From an uncultured Nocardioides sp. (GTDB taxonomy: Bacteria > Actinomycetota > Actinomycetes > Propionibacteriales > Nocardioidaceae): a stretch of DNA of 64,000 nucleotides. Every line of letters begins with the position of its first letter. Positions within the stretch are counted from its first letter, which is position 1. The notes beneath the pieces were generated by a model. That model was not told where the DNA came from. It saw only the letters and a list, made by a program, of their open reading frames with translations, and ran no database searches. This document shows, in pieces, positions 6,789 to 15,198 of the stretch. The translations under genes and the position numbers were made by a program. The DNA lies in NCBI RefSeq assembly GCF_947488515.1, contig NZ_CANKZF010000001.1, positions 434,001 to 498,000 on the forward strand, read 5' to 3'.

Positions 6789-8585
6789 GTGCGGGAGTTC
6801 TCGTCGCCGCTCAGCATCACCATCCCGTCCACCGGGAACCTCACCGACGACGTGGTGACCAACGGCCGCGACTTCGCCGACACCGTGGTGTTCAGCCGAC
6901 GCACCGGCGACGAGTGGTCCGACGTCACCGCCGCCGAGTTCCTCGACGAGGTGCAGGCCGTCGCCAAGGGGCTGGTCGCCGCCGGCGTCGAGGCCGGCGA
7001 CCGCGTCGCGCTCCTCTCCAAAACCCGCTACGAGTGGACGCTCCTCGACTACGCCATCTGGTTCGCCGGCGCCGTCACCGTCCCGATCTACGAGACGTCG
7101 TCCGCCGAGCAGATCGGCTGGATCCTCGAGGACTCGGGTGCCCGGGCCATCGTTGCCGAGGGCCCGGACCACCTCGCCCGGGTCCGCGAGGCCCGCCGGT
7201 CCGGCGACCTCGCCGAGCTGCAGCACGTGTGGTCGCTCCAGGACAACGCGGTCGACGTGCTCGGCCGCCTGGGCTCCGACATCTCCGACGACGTGCTCGA
7301 GCAGCGTCGTACGACGGCGACCCCGCAGGACGTCGCCACGCTGATCTACACCAGCGGCACGACCGGGAAGCCGAAGGGCTGCATGCTCACCCACGGCAAC
7401 TTCATGTTCGAGCTCGGGGTCGCGGTCGACGAGCTGCACGAGCTGTTCGACAGCCACAACGCCTCGACCCTGCTCTTCCTGCCGCTCGCCCACGTCTTCG
7501 CGCGCATCATCCAGGTCGGTGCCGTCAAGAGCCGGGCCAAGCTGGGCCACAGCGCCGACATCAAGAACCTGGTGACCGACCTCGGCGAGTTCAAGCCGAC
7601 GTTCATCCTGGCCGTGCCGCGCGTGTTCGAGAAGGTCTTCAACAGCGCCTCGCAGCGGGCTACCGCCGACGGCCGCGGCAAGATCTTCGACCGCGCGGCA
7701 GACGTCGCGATCGCCTGGTCGCGGGCGTCCGACGGCAAGCGGGTGCCGGTGCGCCTGCGAGCGCAGCACGCGCTCTTCGACCGCCTGGTCTACGGCAAGC
7801 TGCGCCAGGCGCTCGGCGGGAGCTGCACGTACGCCATCTCCGGCGGCGCGCCGCTGGGCGACCGCCTCGGCCACTTCTACCGCGGCATCGGCCTCACCGT
7901 GCTCGAGGGCTACGGTCTGACCGAGACGACGGCCGCGCTGTCCGCCAACCTCCCCGACGCGACGAAGATCGGGACGGTCGGTCGCCCGCTGCCCGGCACG
8001 AGCGTGCGCGTGGCCGACGACGGGGAGCTCCTCTTCCGCGGCGGCCAGGTCTTCGCCGGCTACTGGCGCAACGACGAGGCGACGACCGAGGCGGTCGACC
8101 ACGACGGCTGGTTCCACACCGGGGACGTCGGCGAGGTCGACGACGAGGGCTTCGTCCGCATCACCGGCCGCAAGAAGGAGATCCTCGTGACGGCCGGCGG
8201 CAAGAACGTCGCGCCCGCCGTCCTGGAGGACCGGCTCCGGGCCCACGCCCTCGTCGACCAGTGCCTCGTCGTCGGTGACGGACAGCCGTTCATCGGCGCG
8301 CTCGTCACCATCGACCGCGAGACGTTCCCGGCCTGGGCCGAGCAGCACGGCAAGTCCGCGGACCTCGACGCCCTCATCGACGACCCCGACCTGGTGGCTG
8401 CGGTCCAGGAGGCGGTCGACGACGCCAACAAGGCGGTGTCGAAGGCCGAGTCGATCCGGAAGTTCACCATCCTGCCCGGTGAGTGGACCGAGGAGGGCGG
8501 GCAGCTCACGCCCAGCCTGAAGCTGAAGCGACGCGTCGTGATGCGCGAGTCGCGCGAGGAGATCGAGGCGCTCTACCTCGGCTGA
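6789..8585 (+). CDS. Long-chain fatty acid-CoA ligase (AMP-forming)
   Basis: The 598-residue enzyme is an ANL-superfamily adenylating ligase that activates long-chain fatty acids to acyl-CoA. Visible motifs are the P-loop YTSGTTGKPKG near residue 187, the adenine-binding segment YGLTETTAAL near 374, the hinge region GWFHTGDVGEVDDEGFVRITGRKKE near 440-463 (D/R/K conserved), and GGKNVAP. The overall pattern resembles FadD15-like actinobacterial enzymes. GTG 6789 has a strong AGGAGG ribosome-binding site (6776-6781). It diverges from the SRPBCC gene; the same neighbourhood occurs in Streptomyces. It could feed acyl chains to lipid synthesis or degradation; no other fatty-acid genes are nearby. 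Confidence 0.9.
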   Translation: MREFSSPLSITIPSTGNLTDDVVTNGRDFADTVVFSRRTGDEWSDVTAAEFLDEVQAVAKGLVAAGVEAGDRVALLSKTRYEWTLLDYAIWFAGAVTVPIYETSSAEQIGWILEDSGARAIVAEGPDHLARVREARRSGDLAELQHVWSLQDNAVDVLGRLGSDISDDVLEQRRTTATPQDVATLIYTSGTTGKPKGCMLTHGNFMFELGVAVDELHELFDSHNASTLLFLPLAHVFARIIQVGAVKSRAKLGHSADIKNLVTDLGEFKPTFILAVPRVFEKVFNSASQRATADGRGKIFDRAADVAIAWSRASDGKRVPVRLRAQHALFDRLVYGKLRQALGGSCTYAISGGAPLGDRLGHFYRGIGLTVLEGYGLTETTAALSANLPDATKIGTVGRPLPGTSVRVADDGELLFRGGQVFAGYWRNDEATTEAVDHDGWFHTGDVGEVDDEGFVRITGRKKEILVTAGGKNVAPAVLEDRLRAHALVDQCLVVGDGQPFIGALVTIDRETFPAWAEQHGKSADLDALIDDPDLVAAVQEAVDDANKAVSKAESIRKFTILPGEWTEEGGQLTPSLKLKRRVVMRESREEIEALYLG

Positions 8586-8638
8586 CGGCCCGGCATGGCT
8601 CGCGATGGGGATCGTCGCAGGGGCCCGGAACACCGCAG

Positions 8639-8660
8639 GTGACTAGGCGCGACTAGTCAC
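8639..8660. promoter_or_regulatory. CTAGTC-type site B, upstream of the tad operon
   Basis: GTGACTAG (8639-8646) and CTAGTCAC (8653-8660) form a perfect 8-bp inverted repeat with a 6-bp spacer; the nested palindrome GACTAGTC is at 8651-8658. A TAGATT -10-like hexamer begins at 8730, 79 bp from the palindrome, nearly the same spacing as at site A. The rest of the 260-bp gap before cpaB shows no gene. Confidence 0.65.
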
Positions 8661-8845
8661 TTCGGGTGGCACCGGGACTACGTTCGGGTGGTTTGCTCGG
8701 TTTAGCCCACGGCCCTGTCGGGACGCCCCTAGATTCGTCGCGCTGGGAGGGCTTCGGGGCCTGTGTTCTCGCGACAGTGCCTGAAATCTCCTGCGCGCCC
8801 GGGACCCCGCCGTGGGGCGCCCACGAACCCGCGAAGGACCGCATC

Positions 8846-9625
8846 ATGGCTCGCCGATCCGTACTTCTTCTCGTCGCCGCCCTCATCGCGCTCGCCGGCA
8901 CGGCCATGATCGTGCTCTACGTCCAGGGCATCGATGCTCGTGCGACCAAGGACCAGGAGCTCGTCGAGGTCCTGGTCGCCACCGAGACCATCGACACGGG
9001 CGAGGCGGTCAGCGCTGCCCAGGAGGCGGGCAAGATCGAGAAGGCAGAGGTACGCCGCGCCGATCTCGTCGACGGCAGCCTGTCCTCGACGTCCTCCATC
9101 GCCGACCTGGTCGCCGTCGGCACCATCTACCCCGGTGAGCAGCTCATCGCCCGGAAGTTCGGCAGCCTGGGCGACACCGAGAGCCTGGTGATCCCGGACG
9201 GCAAGATGGCCGTCTCGGTGGAGCTCACCGACTTCGAGCGTGTGGCCGGCTTCGTCAACCCGGGCAACGAGGTCGCCGTGTTCGCCACCGCGCTCGATCC
9301 CGTCGCACTCCTTCCCGAGGGCGAGGAGCAGAAGCTCGGCAGCGTCACCCGGATCGTCCTCACCCGCGTGCCGGTCCTCGGAGTCGGTACGACGAGCGTC
9401 ACCTCGCGCACCACCGAGGGCGAGGACGGAGCCACGACCGAGGAGGTCGCGCGCACCATCCTGACGATCGCGGTGACCCAGGACGAGGCCGAGCGACTGA
9501 TCCACGCCGACCGTGTGACGGAGCTCAACTTCGCCCTCCTCACCGATGACTCCAAGGTCGAGAACGAACCGGGCGCGGACCTCGGCACCATCTTCCCCGA
9601 GCTCAACCTGCGCAGGCTCCCGTGA
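8846..9625 (+). CDS. cpaB: Flp pilus assembly protein CpaB/RcpC
   Basis: The 259-residue protein has an N-terminal signal anchor (ARRSVLLLVAALIALAGTAM) and then the SAF-type region of CpaB: VEVLVATETIDTGEAVSAAQ, GEQLIARKF, and a DFERVAGFVNPGNEVAVFAT segment. In Tad systems CpaB is an envelope subunit of the secretion machine, in diderms linked to the CpaC secretin. Here there is no outer membrane, so it probably sits outside the plasma membrane in the wall zone. GAAGGA (8832-8837) precedes ATG 8846. It is the first gene of the operon and overlaps cpaE by GTGA. Confidence 0.85.
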   Translation: MARRSVLLLVAALIALAGTAMIVLYVQGIDARATKDQELVEVLVATETIDTGEAVSAAQEAGKIEKAEVRRADLVDGSLSSTSSIADLVAVGTIYPGEQLIARKFGSLGDTESLVIPDGKMAVSVELTDFERVAGFVNPGNEVAVFATALDPVALLPEGEEQKLGSVTRIVLTRVPVLGVGTTSVTSRTTEGEDGATTEEVARTILTIAVTQDEAERLIHADRVTELNFALLTDDSKVENEPGADLGTIFPELNLRRLP

Positions 9626-10887
9626 CCGCCGTCCTCGAGCCTGACGGGGCGCAACGCTCCGTCCTGCAAGCCATGCTGCACGGCTCCCAGGCGTTCGCCG
9701 ACCTCGACGGTCTCGAGCAGCACATCCGCACCGCCGACACCGAGTTCGCCGTCGTCATCGGGCCGTCCGTGCCCGGCGAGGCTGCCGCGGAGCTGGCGCA
9801 GTGGGCCCGGGTGCACCGGCCGGACCTCGGCGTGATCCTGCTCCGCCACGACGTCGACAGCAACACCCTCGCGCTCGCCCTGCGGAGCGGCATGCGCGAG
9901 GTGGTGGCCGCGCGCGACCTGGCCGGCATCACGACCGCCGTGCAGCGCGCGCGCAGCGTCGCCAACGCCATCGGGCAGACCATGCTCGACGAGGTGCAGG
10001 CCGCCGCGAAGACGGCACGCGCCGAGGTCGCCGCGGAGGTCGCCAAGGCCGCGGCCGACGCCCAGGCCGAGGCCGACGCTCCTCGCGGCAAGGTCATCAC
10101 GGTGTTCTCCACCAAGGGTGGCGTGGGCAAGAGCCTGGTCGCCACGAACCTCGGCGTGGCGCTGGCGGACAGCGGCCGCAGCACGTGCCTGGTGGACCTC
10201 GACGTCAACAGCGGCGACGTCGCGATCATGCTCCAGCTGACCCCGCAGCGAACGATCAACGACCTGGTCGGCTTCAACGGCGTCATCGATGCCGAAGGCA
10301 TCGGATCGATCCTGACGCGCCACTCGGAGAACCTGTCCGTCGTGGCGGCGCCGGTCCGGCTGGACTCCCCCGACCAGGCCTCGGTGGACGACATCGGCAA
10401 GCTCCTCGACTCGCTCCGACGGATGGTCGACTTCGTCATCGTCGACACGTCCGGGGTCTTCGACGACCACGCCCTGTGCGCCTTGGACCGCTCGGACCTG
10501 ATCGTCCTGGTCGGCACGCTGGACATCCCCTCGCTCAAGGCGCTGAAGCTCGCGACGAGCACCCTCGAGATGCTCAACTTCCCCAAGTCGACGTGGAGGT
10601 TCGTCCTCAACCGCGCCGACGGCAAGGTCGGGCTGACGACCGAGGAGTACGAGAAGACCCTCGACCTCAAGGCCGACTGCTCGCTGGTGTCGAGCCGCGA
10701 GGTCCTCGCCGCCGTCAACCGGGGTGAGGCGCTGGTGAGCGCGTACCCCGGACATCCCAACAGCAAGGCCCTGGTCTCGTTCTCCACGAGCGTGGCTGCC
10801 ATCGCAGCCAGGCCCGACGGAGCGGACGAGGGCAACCCGTCGAGCCGGAAGTCCAGCGGCTCCCGGCTCCGTCTGAGGAGGGGCTGA
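9622..10887 (+). CDS. cpaE: CpaE/TadZ-type pilus localisation ATPase
   Basis: The 421-residue protein combines a degenerate receiver-like N-terminal domain (about 1-115) with an alanine-rich helical linker and a MinD/ParA-type ATPase domain. The deviant Walker A FSTKGGVGKSLVATNLG is near residue 163, followed by VDLDVNSGDV and the Walker B-like VDTSGVFDDH. CpaE/TadZ proteins place the pilus machine at specific cell sites and recruit the other Tad components. Its GTG start overlaps the cpaB stop and cpaF follows after one base, so the three genes are co-transcribed. Confidence 0.87.
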   Translation: MTAVLEPDGAQRSVLQAMLHGSQAFADLDGLEQHIRTADTEFAVVIGPSVPGEAAAELAQWARVHRPDLGVILLRHDVDSNTLALALRSGMREVVAARDLAGITTAVQRARSVANAIGQTMLDEVQAAAKTARAEVAAEVAKAAADAQAEADAPRGKVITVFSTKGGVGKSLVATNLGVALADSGRSTCLVDLDVNSGDVAIMLQLTPQRTINDLVGFNGVIDAEGIGSILTRHSENLSVVAAPVRLDSPDQASVDDIGKLLDSLRRMVDFVIVDTSGVFDDHALCALDRSDLIVLVGTLDIPSLKALKLATSTLEMLNFPKSTWRFVLNRADGKVGLTTEEYEKTLDLKADCSLVSSREVLAAVNRGEALVSAYPGHPNSKALVSFSTSVAAIAARPDGADEGNPSSRKSSGSRLRLRRG

Positions 10888-10888
10888 C

Positions 10889-12361
10889 ATGAGCCTGACT
10901 GACCGACTGGCCGCGGCACGCGGTCGTAGCACCGAGACCATCGACGCACCGGCGCCCGGCGGCGCCGGCGTTGCGGGCGGTGCCGGCGGTGCTGCCGCTG
11001 CGGGGAGTGCGGGAGGGGCCAGCAACGTTCCCGTGCCGACCACCAGCGAGACCAGGCGCAAGGCCGCCGCCCCGCCCAAGGGCGACCCGTTCCAGGACCT
11101 CAAGCGCATCGTGCACCAGCGCCTCGTCGAGACGCTCGGCCCGAAGATGTACGACGCGCACATGACGCAGTCCGAGCTGGAGCAGCAGGTGCGCCTCGCC
11201 CTCCAGACGGCCATCGCCGACGCCGACATCCCGATGTCGTCGGCCGACCGCACCCGGGTGTCGCAGGAGATCGCGGACGACATCCTCGGCTACGGCCCGA
11301 TCGAGCCGCTGCTCCGCGACCCCAGCCTGTCCGAGGTGATGGTCAACTCCTACAAGGACATCTTCGTCGAGCGCAGCGGAAAGCTCGTCAAGGTCGACAC
11401 GGCGTTCACCGACGAGGCGCACCTGCGCCGCACCATCGACAAGATCGTGAGCAAGATCGGGCGCCGCGTCGACGAGACCAGCCCGATGTGTGACGCGCGA
11501 CTTCCCGACGGAAGCCGCGTCAACGCCATCATCCCGCCGCTGGCCCTGGACGGTTCCAAGCTCACGATCCGCAAGTTCTCCGAGGATCCCTACACCGTCG
11601 ACGACCTGATCAACTTCGGAACCCTCACCCCCGCCTCGGCACGGCTGCTCGAAGGGTGTGTCCGGGGCCGGCTCAACATCCTCGTGTCGGGCGGCACCGG
11701 CTCGGGCAAGACGACGACCCTCAACGTCCTGTCGGCCTTCATCCCGGAGGACGAGCGCATCGTCACCATCGAGGACGCCGCCGAGCTCCGGCTCGGCCAG
11801 GACCACGTGCTCCGGCTCGAGTCGCGACCGGCCAACATCGAGGGAAAGGGCGCGGTGACCATCCGCGACCTCGTGAAGAACTCCCTGCGCATGCGGCCCG
11901 ACCGCGTGGTCGTCGGTGAGATCCGTGACGCGGCGGCGCTCGACATGCTGCAGGCGATGAACACCGGTCACGACGGCTCGATCTCCACCCTGCACGCCAA
12001 CACGCCGCGGGACGCGCTCGCCCGGCTGGAGACCATGGTCCTGATGGCCGGCATGGACCTGCCGGTCCGGGCCATCCGCGAGCAGGTCGCGAGCGCCGTC
12101 GACCTGATCATCCAGCAGACCCGTCTCAAGGACGGCACCCGCCGCATCACCGCGATCACGGAGATCGTCGGCATGGAGGGCGACATCATCACGACGCAGG
12201 ACGTGTTCCTCTTCGACTACGCCGCCGGCCTCGACGAGAACGGGAAGTTCAAGGGCGGGCTGCTCTCGATGGGACTGCGACCCCGCTTCCTGGAGCGCCT
12301 CACCGACCACGGCGTGCACGTCGACCCCGCCATCTTCGCCACCGGTGGAACCCTGCGATGA
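10889..12361 (+). CDS. cpaF: Tad pilus secretion ATPase CpaF/TadA
   Basis: This 490-residue hexameric motor ATPase powers pilin assembly and probably retraction. It has a low-complexity Gly/Ala N-terminus (residues about 15-50), then the conserved N-terminal domain (GYGPIEPLLRDPSLSEVMVN), Walker A SGGTGSGKTTTLN near residue 268, the Asp box IVTIEDAAELRL, Walker B DRVVVGEIRDAAALDMLQAM, and the His box GSISTLHANTPRDAL. The length fits the family. GAGGAGGGG at 10875-10883 is the ribosome-binding site. Its stop overlaps the next gene (ATGA). Confidence 0.93.
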   Translation: MSLTDRLAAARGRSTETIDAPAPGGAGVAGGAGGAAAAGSAGGASNVPVPTTSETRRKAAAPPKGDPFQDLKRIVHQRLVETLGPKMYDAHMTQSELEQQVRLALQTAIADADIPMSSADRTRVSQEIADDILGYGPIEPLLRDPSLSEVMVNSYKDIFVERSGKLVKVDTAFTDEAHLRRTIDKIVSKIGRRVDETSPMCDARLPDGSRVNAIIPPLALDGSKLTIRKFSEDPYTVDDLINFGTLTPASARLLEGCVRGRLNILVSGGTGSGKTTTLNVLSAFIPEDERIVTIEDAAELRLGQDHVLRLESRPANIEGKGAVTIRDLVKNSLRMRPDRVVVGEIRDAAALDMLQAMNTGHDGSISTLHANTPRDALARLETMVLMAGMDLPVRAIREQVASAVDLIIQQTRLKDGTRRITAITEIVGMEGDIITTQDVFLFDYAAGLDENGKFKGGLLSMGLRPRFLERLTDHGVHVDPAIFATGGTLR

Positions 12362-14253
12362 CGCACACGTACGCGCCGCGCGTCGCCCGGGCGGGCGCGG
12401 CCCTCGCCGCGGCAGGCATCCTCGCCCTCACCGCCGCGGCGCCGGCCAGTGCCGCTGACGAGGTCAACATCGACCACGTCGAGACGGCCGACGGCAGCGT
12501 GTCCCTGGTCCTCGGCGTCGACGGCGTCCCCGCGGGAGCGACGGCTGACCCCGCCTCGGTCGAGGTGGACGTCGACGGACGCACGGTGGACTCGACGGCC
12601 AAGGTGATCTCCGCCGGGGACGTCGAGCGCACCACCGTCCTCGTGCTCGACGCGAGCAACAGCATGCTCCAGGGCGACAAGTTCGATGCCGCCACCGCTG
12701 CGGTCGACGCCTTCCTGTCGGCGGCTCCCGAGGACGTGCGCATCGGGCTGGTGCCCTTCGCCGGCGACCTCGGCGAGGTCGTCGAGCCCACGACCGACCA
12801 CGACGCCGTGCGAGCCGCGCTCGCGGACATCACCCTGCGCAAGGGCACCGCGGTCTACGACGCGATGGCCGCGGGGCTCGAGCAGGTCGGGACCGGCGGA
12901 TCACGATCACTGCTGGTCCTGTCCGACGGCGGCGACACGAGCAGCTCGACGACGCTGGACGTCGTGACGAAGGACGCCACCGACGAGGGCGTGATCGTCG
13001 ACGTCGTCTCCCTGGCCAACCCCAAGAACGCCGAGACCATGTCCGCCGTCGCCGAGGCCACCGGTGGACAGGTGATCCCCGCCGAGCAGAGTGCGCTCCA
13101 GGACGTGTTCTCGGCCCAGGCCGACGCGCTCGCCGAGCAGCTGGTCGTGACATTCGAGCGTCCCGCGGACGCCGCTGACGAGGTCAACCTCACGGTGAGC
13201 GTGGAGGCGGGCGGGACGCCGTACACGGACTCGGCCTTCATCTCCATCGGCAGCGCCGCGGCCGGCCCCGACATCGTCAGCTCCGGCCGGTCGCTGGTCG
13301 GCACCCCCGGCATGCTGTTCGGCGCCCTGGCGCTGGCCCTGGGCTTCGCCGGAGTCCTCGCCGTCGCCCTCGCAGGACCCAACAAGTCCTCGGCCGACCG
13401 GCGTCTGGACGCCTACTTCGGCCAGGGCAAGTCGGGGAAGCGCAAGTCCGACGCCACGGCCGACCTCAAGGGGTCCGCGGTCGCGCTCGCGGACAAGGTG
13501 GTGACCGCCGACCTCGAGACCCGGATCTCCCAGCGGCTGGCAGGTGCCGGATCGGCCCTCACCGCCGCCGAGTGGCTGCTGCTCCACGTCGGCATCGCCG
13601 TGGGGACCGCACTGACCTTCTTCATCCTCGGCGGTCCCGGGCTCGCCGTCCTCGGACTCGTCCTCGGCGTCGTCCTGCCCTGGATCTACCTCAAGTTCCG
13701 GCACTCGCGTCGACTCAGCCGGTTCAACGGCCAGCTCGCGGAGACCCTCGGCCTCATGGCAGGCGGCCTCCAGGCTGGCCTGTCGCTCCCCCAGGCCGTC
13801 GACAGCGTCGTCCGCGAGGGCAGCGAGCCGATGGCGGGCGAGCTCCGCCGGGCGCTCGTGGAGCAGCGCCTCGGCGTCGACATCACCGACGCCCTCGAGG
13901 GTGTCGGCCAGCGCATGGACAGCGAGGACTTCGGCTGGATCGTGATGGCCATCCGCATCCAGCGCGAGGTCGGCGGCAACCTGGCCGAGATCCTCCACAC
14001 CGTGTCCGACACGCTGCGCGAGCGGGAGTACCTGAGGCGTCAGGTCAAGGCGCTGAGCGCGGAGGGTCGCCTGTCCGGCTACATCCTCACCGGGTTGCCA
14101 CCGCTGATCGGTATCTACATGATGTTCGTCAACCCGGAATACATCGCACTGCTCTACACGACGTTGCCCGGCTTCGTCCTGCTCGGGGCTGCCGTCCTGT
14201 TGCTGGGGGTCGGCTCGTTCGCCATGTCCAAGCTCGCGAAGGTCGAGGTCTGA
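12358..14253 (+). CDS. VWA-TadB fusion: pilus platform protein with extracellular von Willebrand A domain
   Basis: The 631-residue protein has three parts. Residues 1-33 are a signal peptide ending ASA. Residues about 90-280 form a von Willebrand A domain with the MIDAS motif DASNS near residue 98 and GTAVYDAM and LSDGGDT downstream. After a membrane helix near 310-340, residues about 375-631 form the type II secretion F / TadB region with further membrane segments and LAETLGLMAGGLQAGLSLPQA. TadB normally is only the inner-membrane platform that works with CpaF and TadC. Here it carries an exported metal-dependent adhesion-type domain, which may bind pilins or surface ligands. It overlaps cpaF by 4 bp and is followed by tadC after 2 bp. 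Confidence 0.87.
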   Translation: MTHTYAPRVARAGAALAAAGILALTAAAPASAADEVNIDHVETADGSVSLVLGVDGVPAGATADPASVEVDVDGRTVDSTAKVISAGDVERTTVLVLDASNSMLQGDKFDAATAAVDAFLSAAPEDVRIGLVPFAGDLGEVVEPTTDHDAVRAALADITLRKGTAVYDAMAAGLEQVGTGGSRSLLVLSDGGDTSSSTTLDVVTKDATDEGVIVDVVSLANPKNAETMSAVAEATGGQVIPAEQSALQDVFSAQADALAEQLVVTFERPADAADEVNLTVSVEAGGTPYTDSAFISIGSAAAGPDIVSSGRSLVGTPGMLFGALALALGFAGVLAVALAGPNKSSADRRLDAYFGQGKSGKRKSDATADLKGSAVALADKVVTADLETRISQRLAGAGSALTAAEWLLLHVGIAVGTALTFFILGGPGLAVLGLVLGVVLPWIYLKFRHSRRLSRFNGQLAETLGLMAGGLQAGLSLPQAVDSVVREGSEPMAGELRRALVEQRLGVDITDALEGVGQRMDSEDFGWIVMAIRIQREVGGNLAEILHTVSDTLREREYLRRQVKALSAEGRLSGYILTGLPPLIGIYMMFVNPEYIALLYTTLPGFVLLGAAVLLLGVGSFAMSKLAKVEV

Positions 14254-14255
14254 CG

Positions 14256-15191
14256 ATGACGCAGATGACGCTGTTGCTCGGGGCAGGACTGCTCTGTGTC
14301 TCGATGGTCCTCGCCCTGTCCGTGATCGGCGTGGTGACCGCCGAGCGCCGTGGGGTGGCCAGGTCGGTCGCGGCCGTGCAGGCGCTGGACTCCGCGCCGA
14401 GCGTGCTCAAGGAGGAGATCGAGCGACCCTTCGCCGAGCGGGTGATCGCCCCACTGGGTGGTCGGATGGTCGGGCTCGGGCGCAAGATGGTGCGCGCCGA
14501 CACGGCCCGGAAGATCCAGTACCGGCTCAACATCGCCGGCAACCCCCCGGCCTGGGACGTCAACCGCATCCTCGGTCTCAAGGTGATCGGCCTCGCGCTC
14601 TTCGGTGGCCTCGGTTTCCTCTACATCCTCGGGATGGGGTGGCCGTTCTACCGCGTCGTGCTGGCCACGGGCCTGGTGGCGGCGTTCGGCTACGTGCTCC
14701 CCAACGTGCTCCTCTACAACGCGGGCAAGAAGCGCGAGACGCTCATGCGCAACGCGCTTCCCGACGCGATGGACCTGCTGACCATCTCCGTCGAGGCGGG
14801 CCTCGGCTTCGACGCCGCGGTCAGTCGCGTGGCGAAGAACGGCGACGGCCCGCTCAACCAGGAGTTCGCCCGTCTCCTCCAGGAGATGCAGCTGGGTGTC
14901 GGACGCGTCGACGCCATGCGCGCGATGGCCGAGCGCACGTCGCTCCCCGACCTCAAGTCCTTCTGCAGCGCGATGGTGCAGGCCGACAGCCTCGGCATCC
15001 CGATCGCCCGTGTGCTCCGCATCCAGAGCGGGGAGATGCGGACGAAGCGACGGCAGCGCGCCGAGGAGAAGGCTCAGCAGGTGCCGGTCCGGATCATGAT
15101 CCCGCTGGTGCTCTTCATCCTGCCGTGCCTCTTCATCGTGATCCTGGGTCCCGCCGGCATCCAGATCGCCGAGACGTTCTCCAGCATGTGA
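14256..15191 (+). CDS. tadC: TadC-like type II secretion F domain platform protein
   Basis: The 311-residue polytopic membrane protein has N-terminal and central hydrophobic helices, then the F-domain signature: RNALPDAMDLLTISVEAGLGF, followed by the QEFARLLQEMQLG segment and a C-terminal pair of helices (RIMIPLVLFILPCLFIVIL). TadB and TadC together form the inner-membrane core on which CpaF acts. ATG 14256 is used; ATG 14265 is an alternative. It lies 2 bp after the VWA-TadB stop and 7 bp before the histidine kinase, so regulator and machine are in one transcription unit. Confidence 0.87.
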   Translation: MTQMTLLLGAGLLCVSMVLALSVIGVVTAERRGVARSVAAVQALDSAPSVLKEEIERPFAERVIAPLGGRMVGLGRKMVRADTARKIQYRLNIAGNPPAWDVNRILGLKVIGLALFGGLGFLYILGMGWPFYRVVLATGLVAAFGYVLPNVLLYNAGKKRETLMRNALPDAMDLLTISVEAGLGFDAAVSRVAKNGDGPLNQEFARLLQEMQLGVGRVDAMRAMAERTSLPDLKSFCSAMVQADSLGIPIARVLRIQSGEMRTKRRQRAEEKAQQVPVRIMIPLVLFILPCLFIVILGPAGIQIAETFSSM

Positions 15192-15198
15192 CGGGGAG

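Noticed and set aside
5030..7021. A 663-residue ArsA protein
   Set aside because: The extra N-terminal part overlaps the SRPBCC gene antisense to nothing conserved and the acyl-CoA ligase start; the P-loop begins seven residues after ATG 6217.
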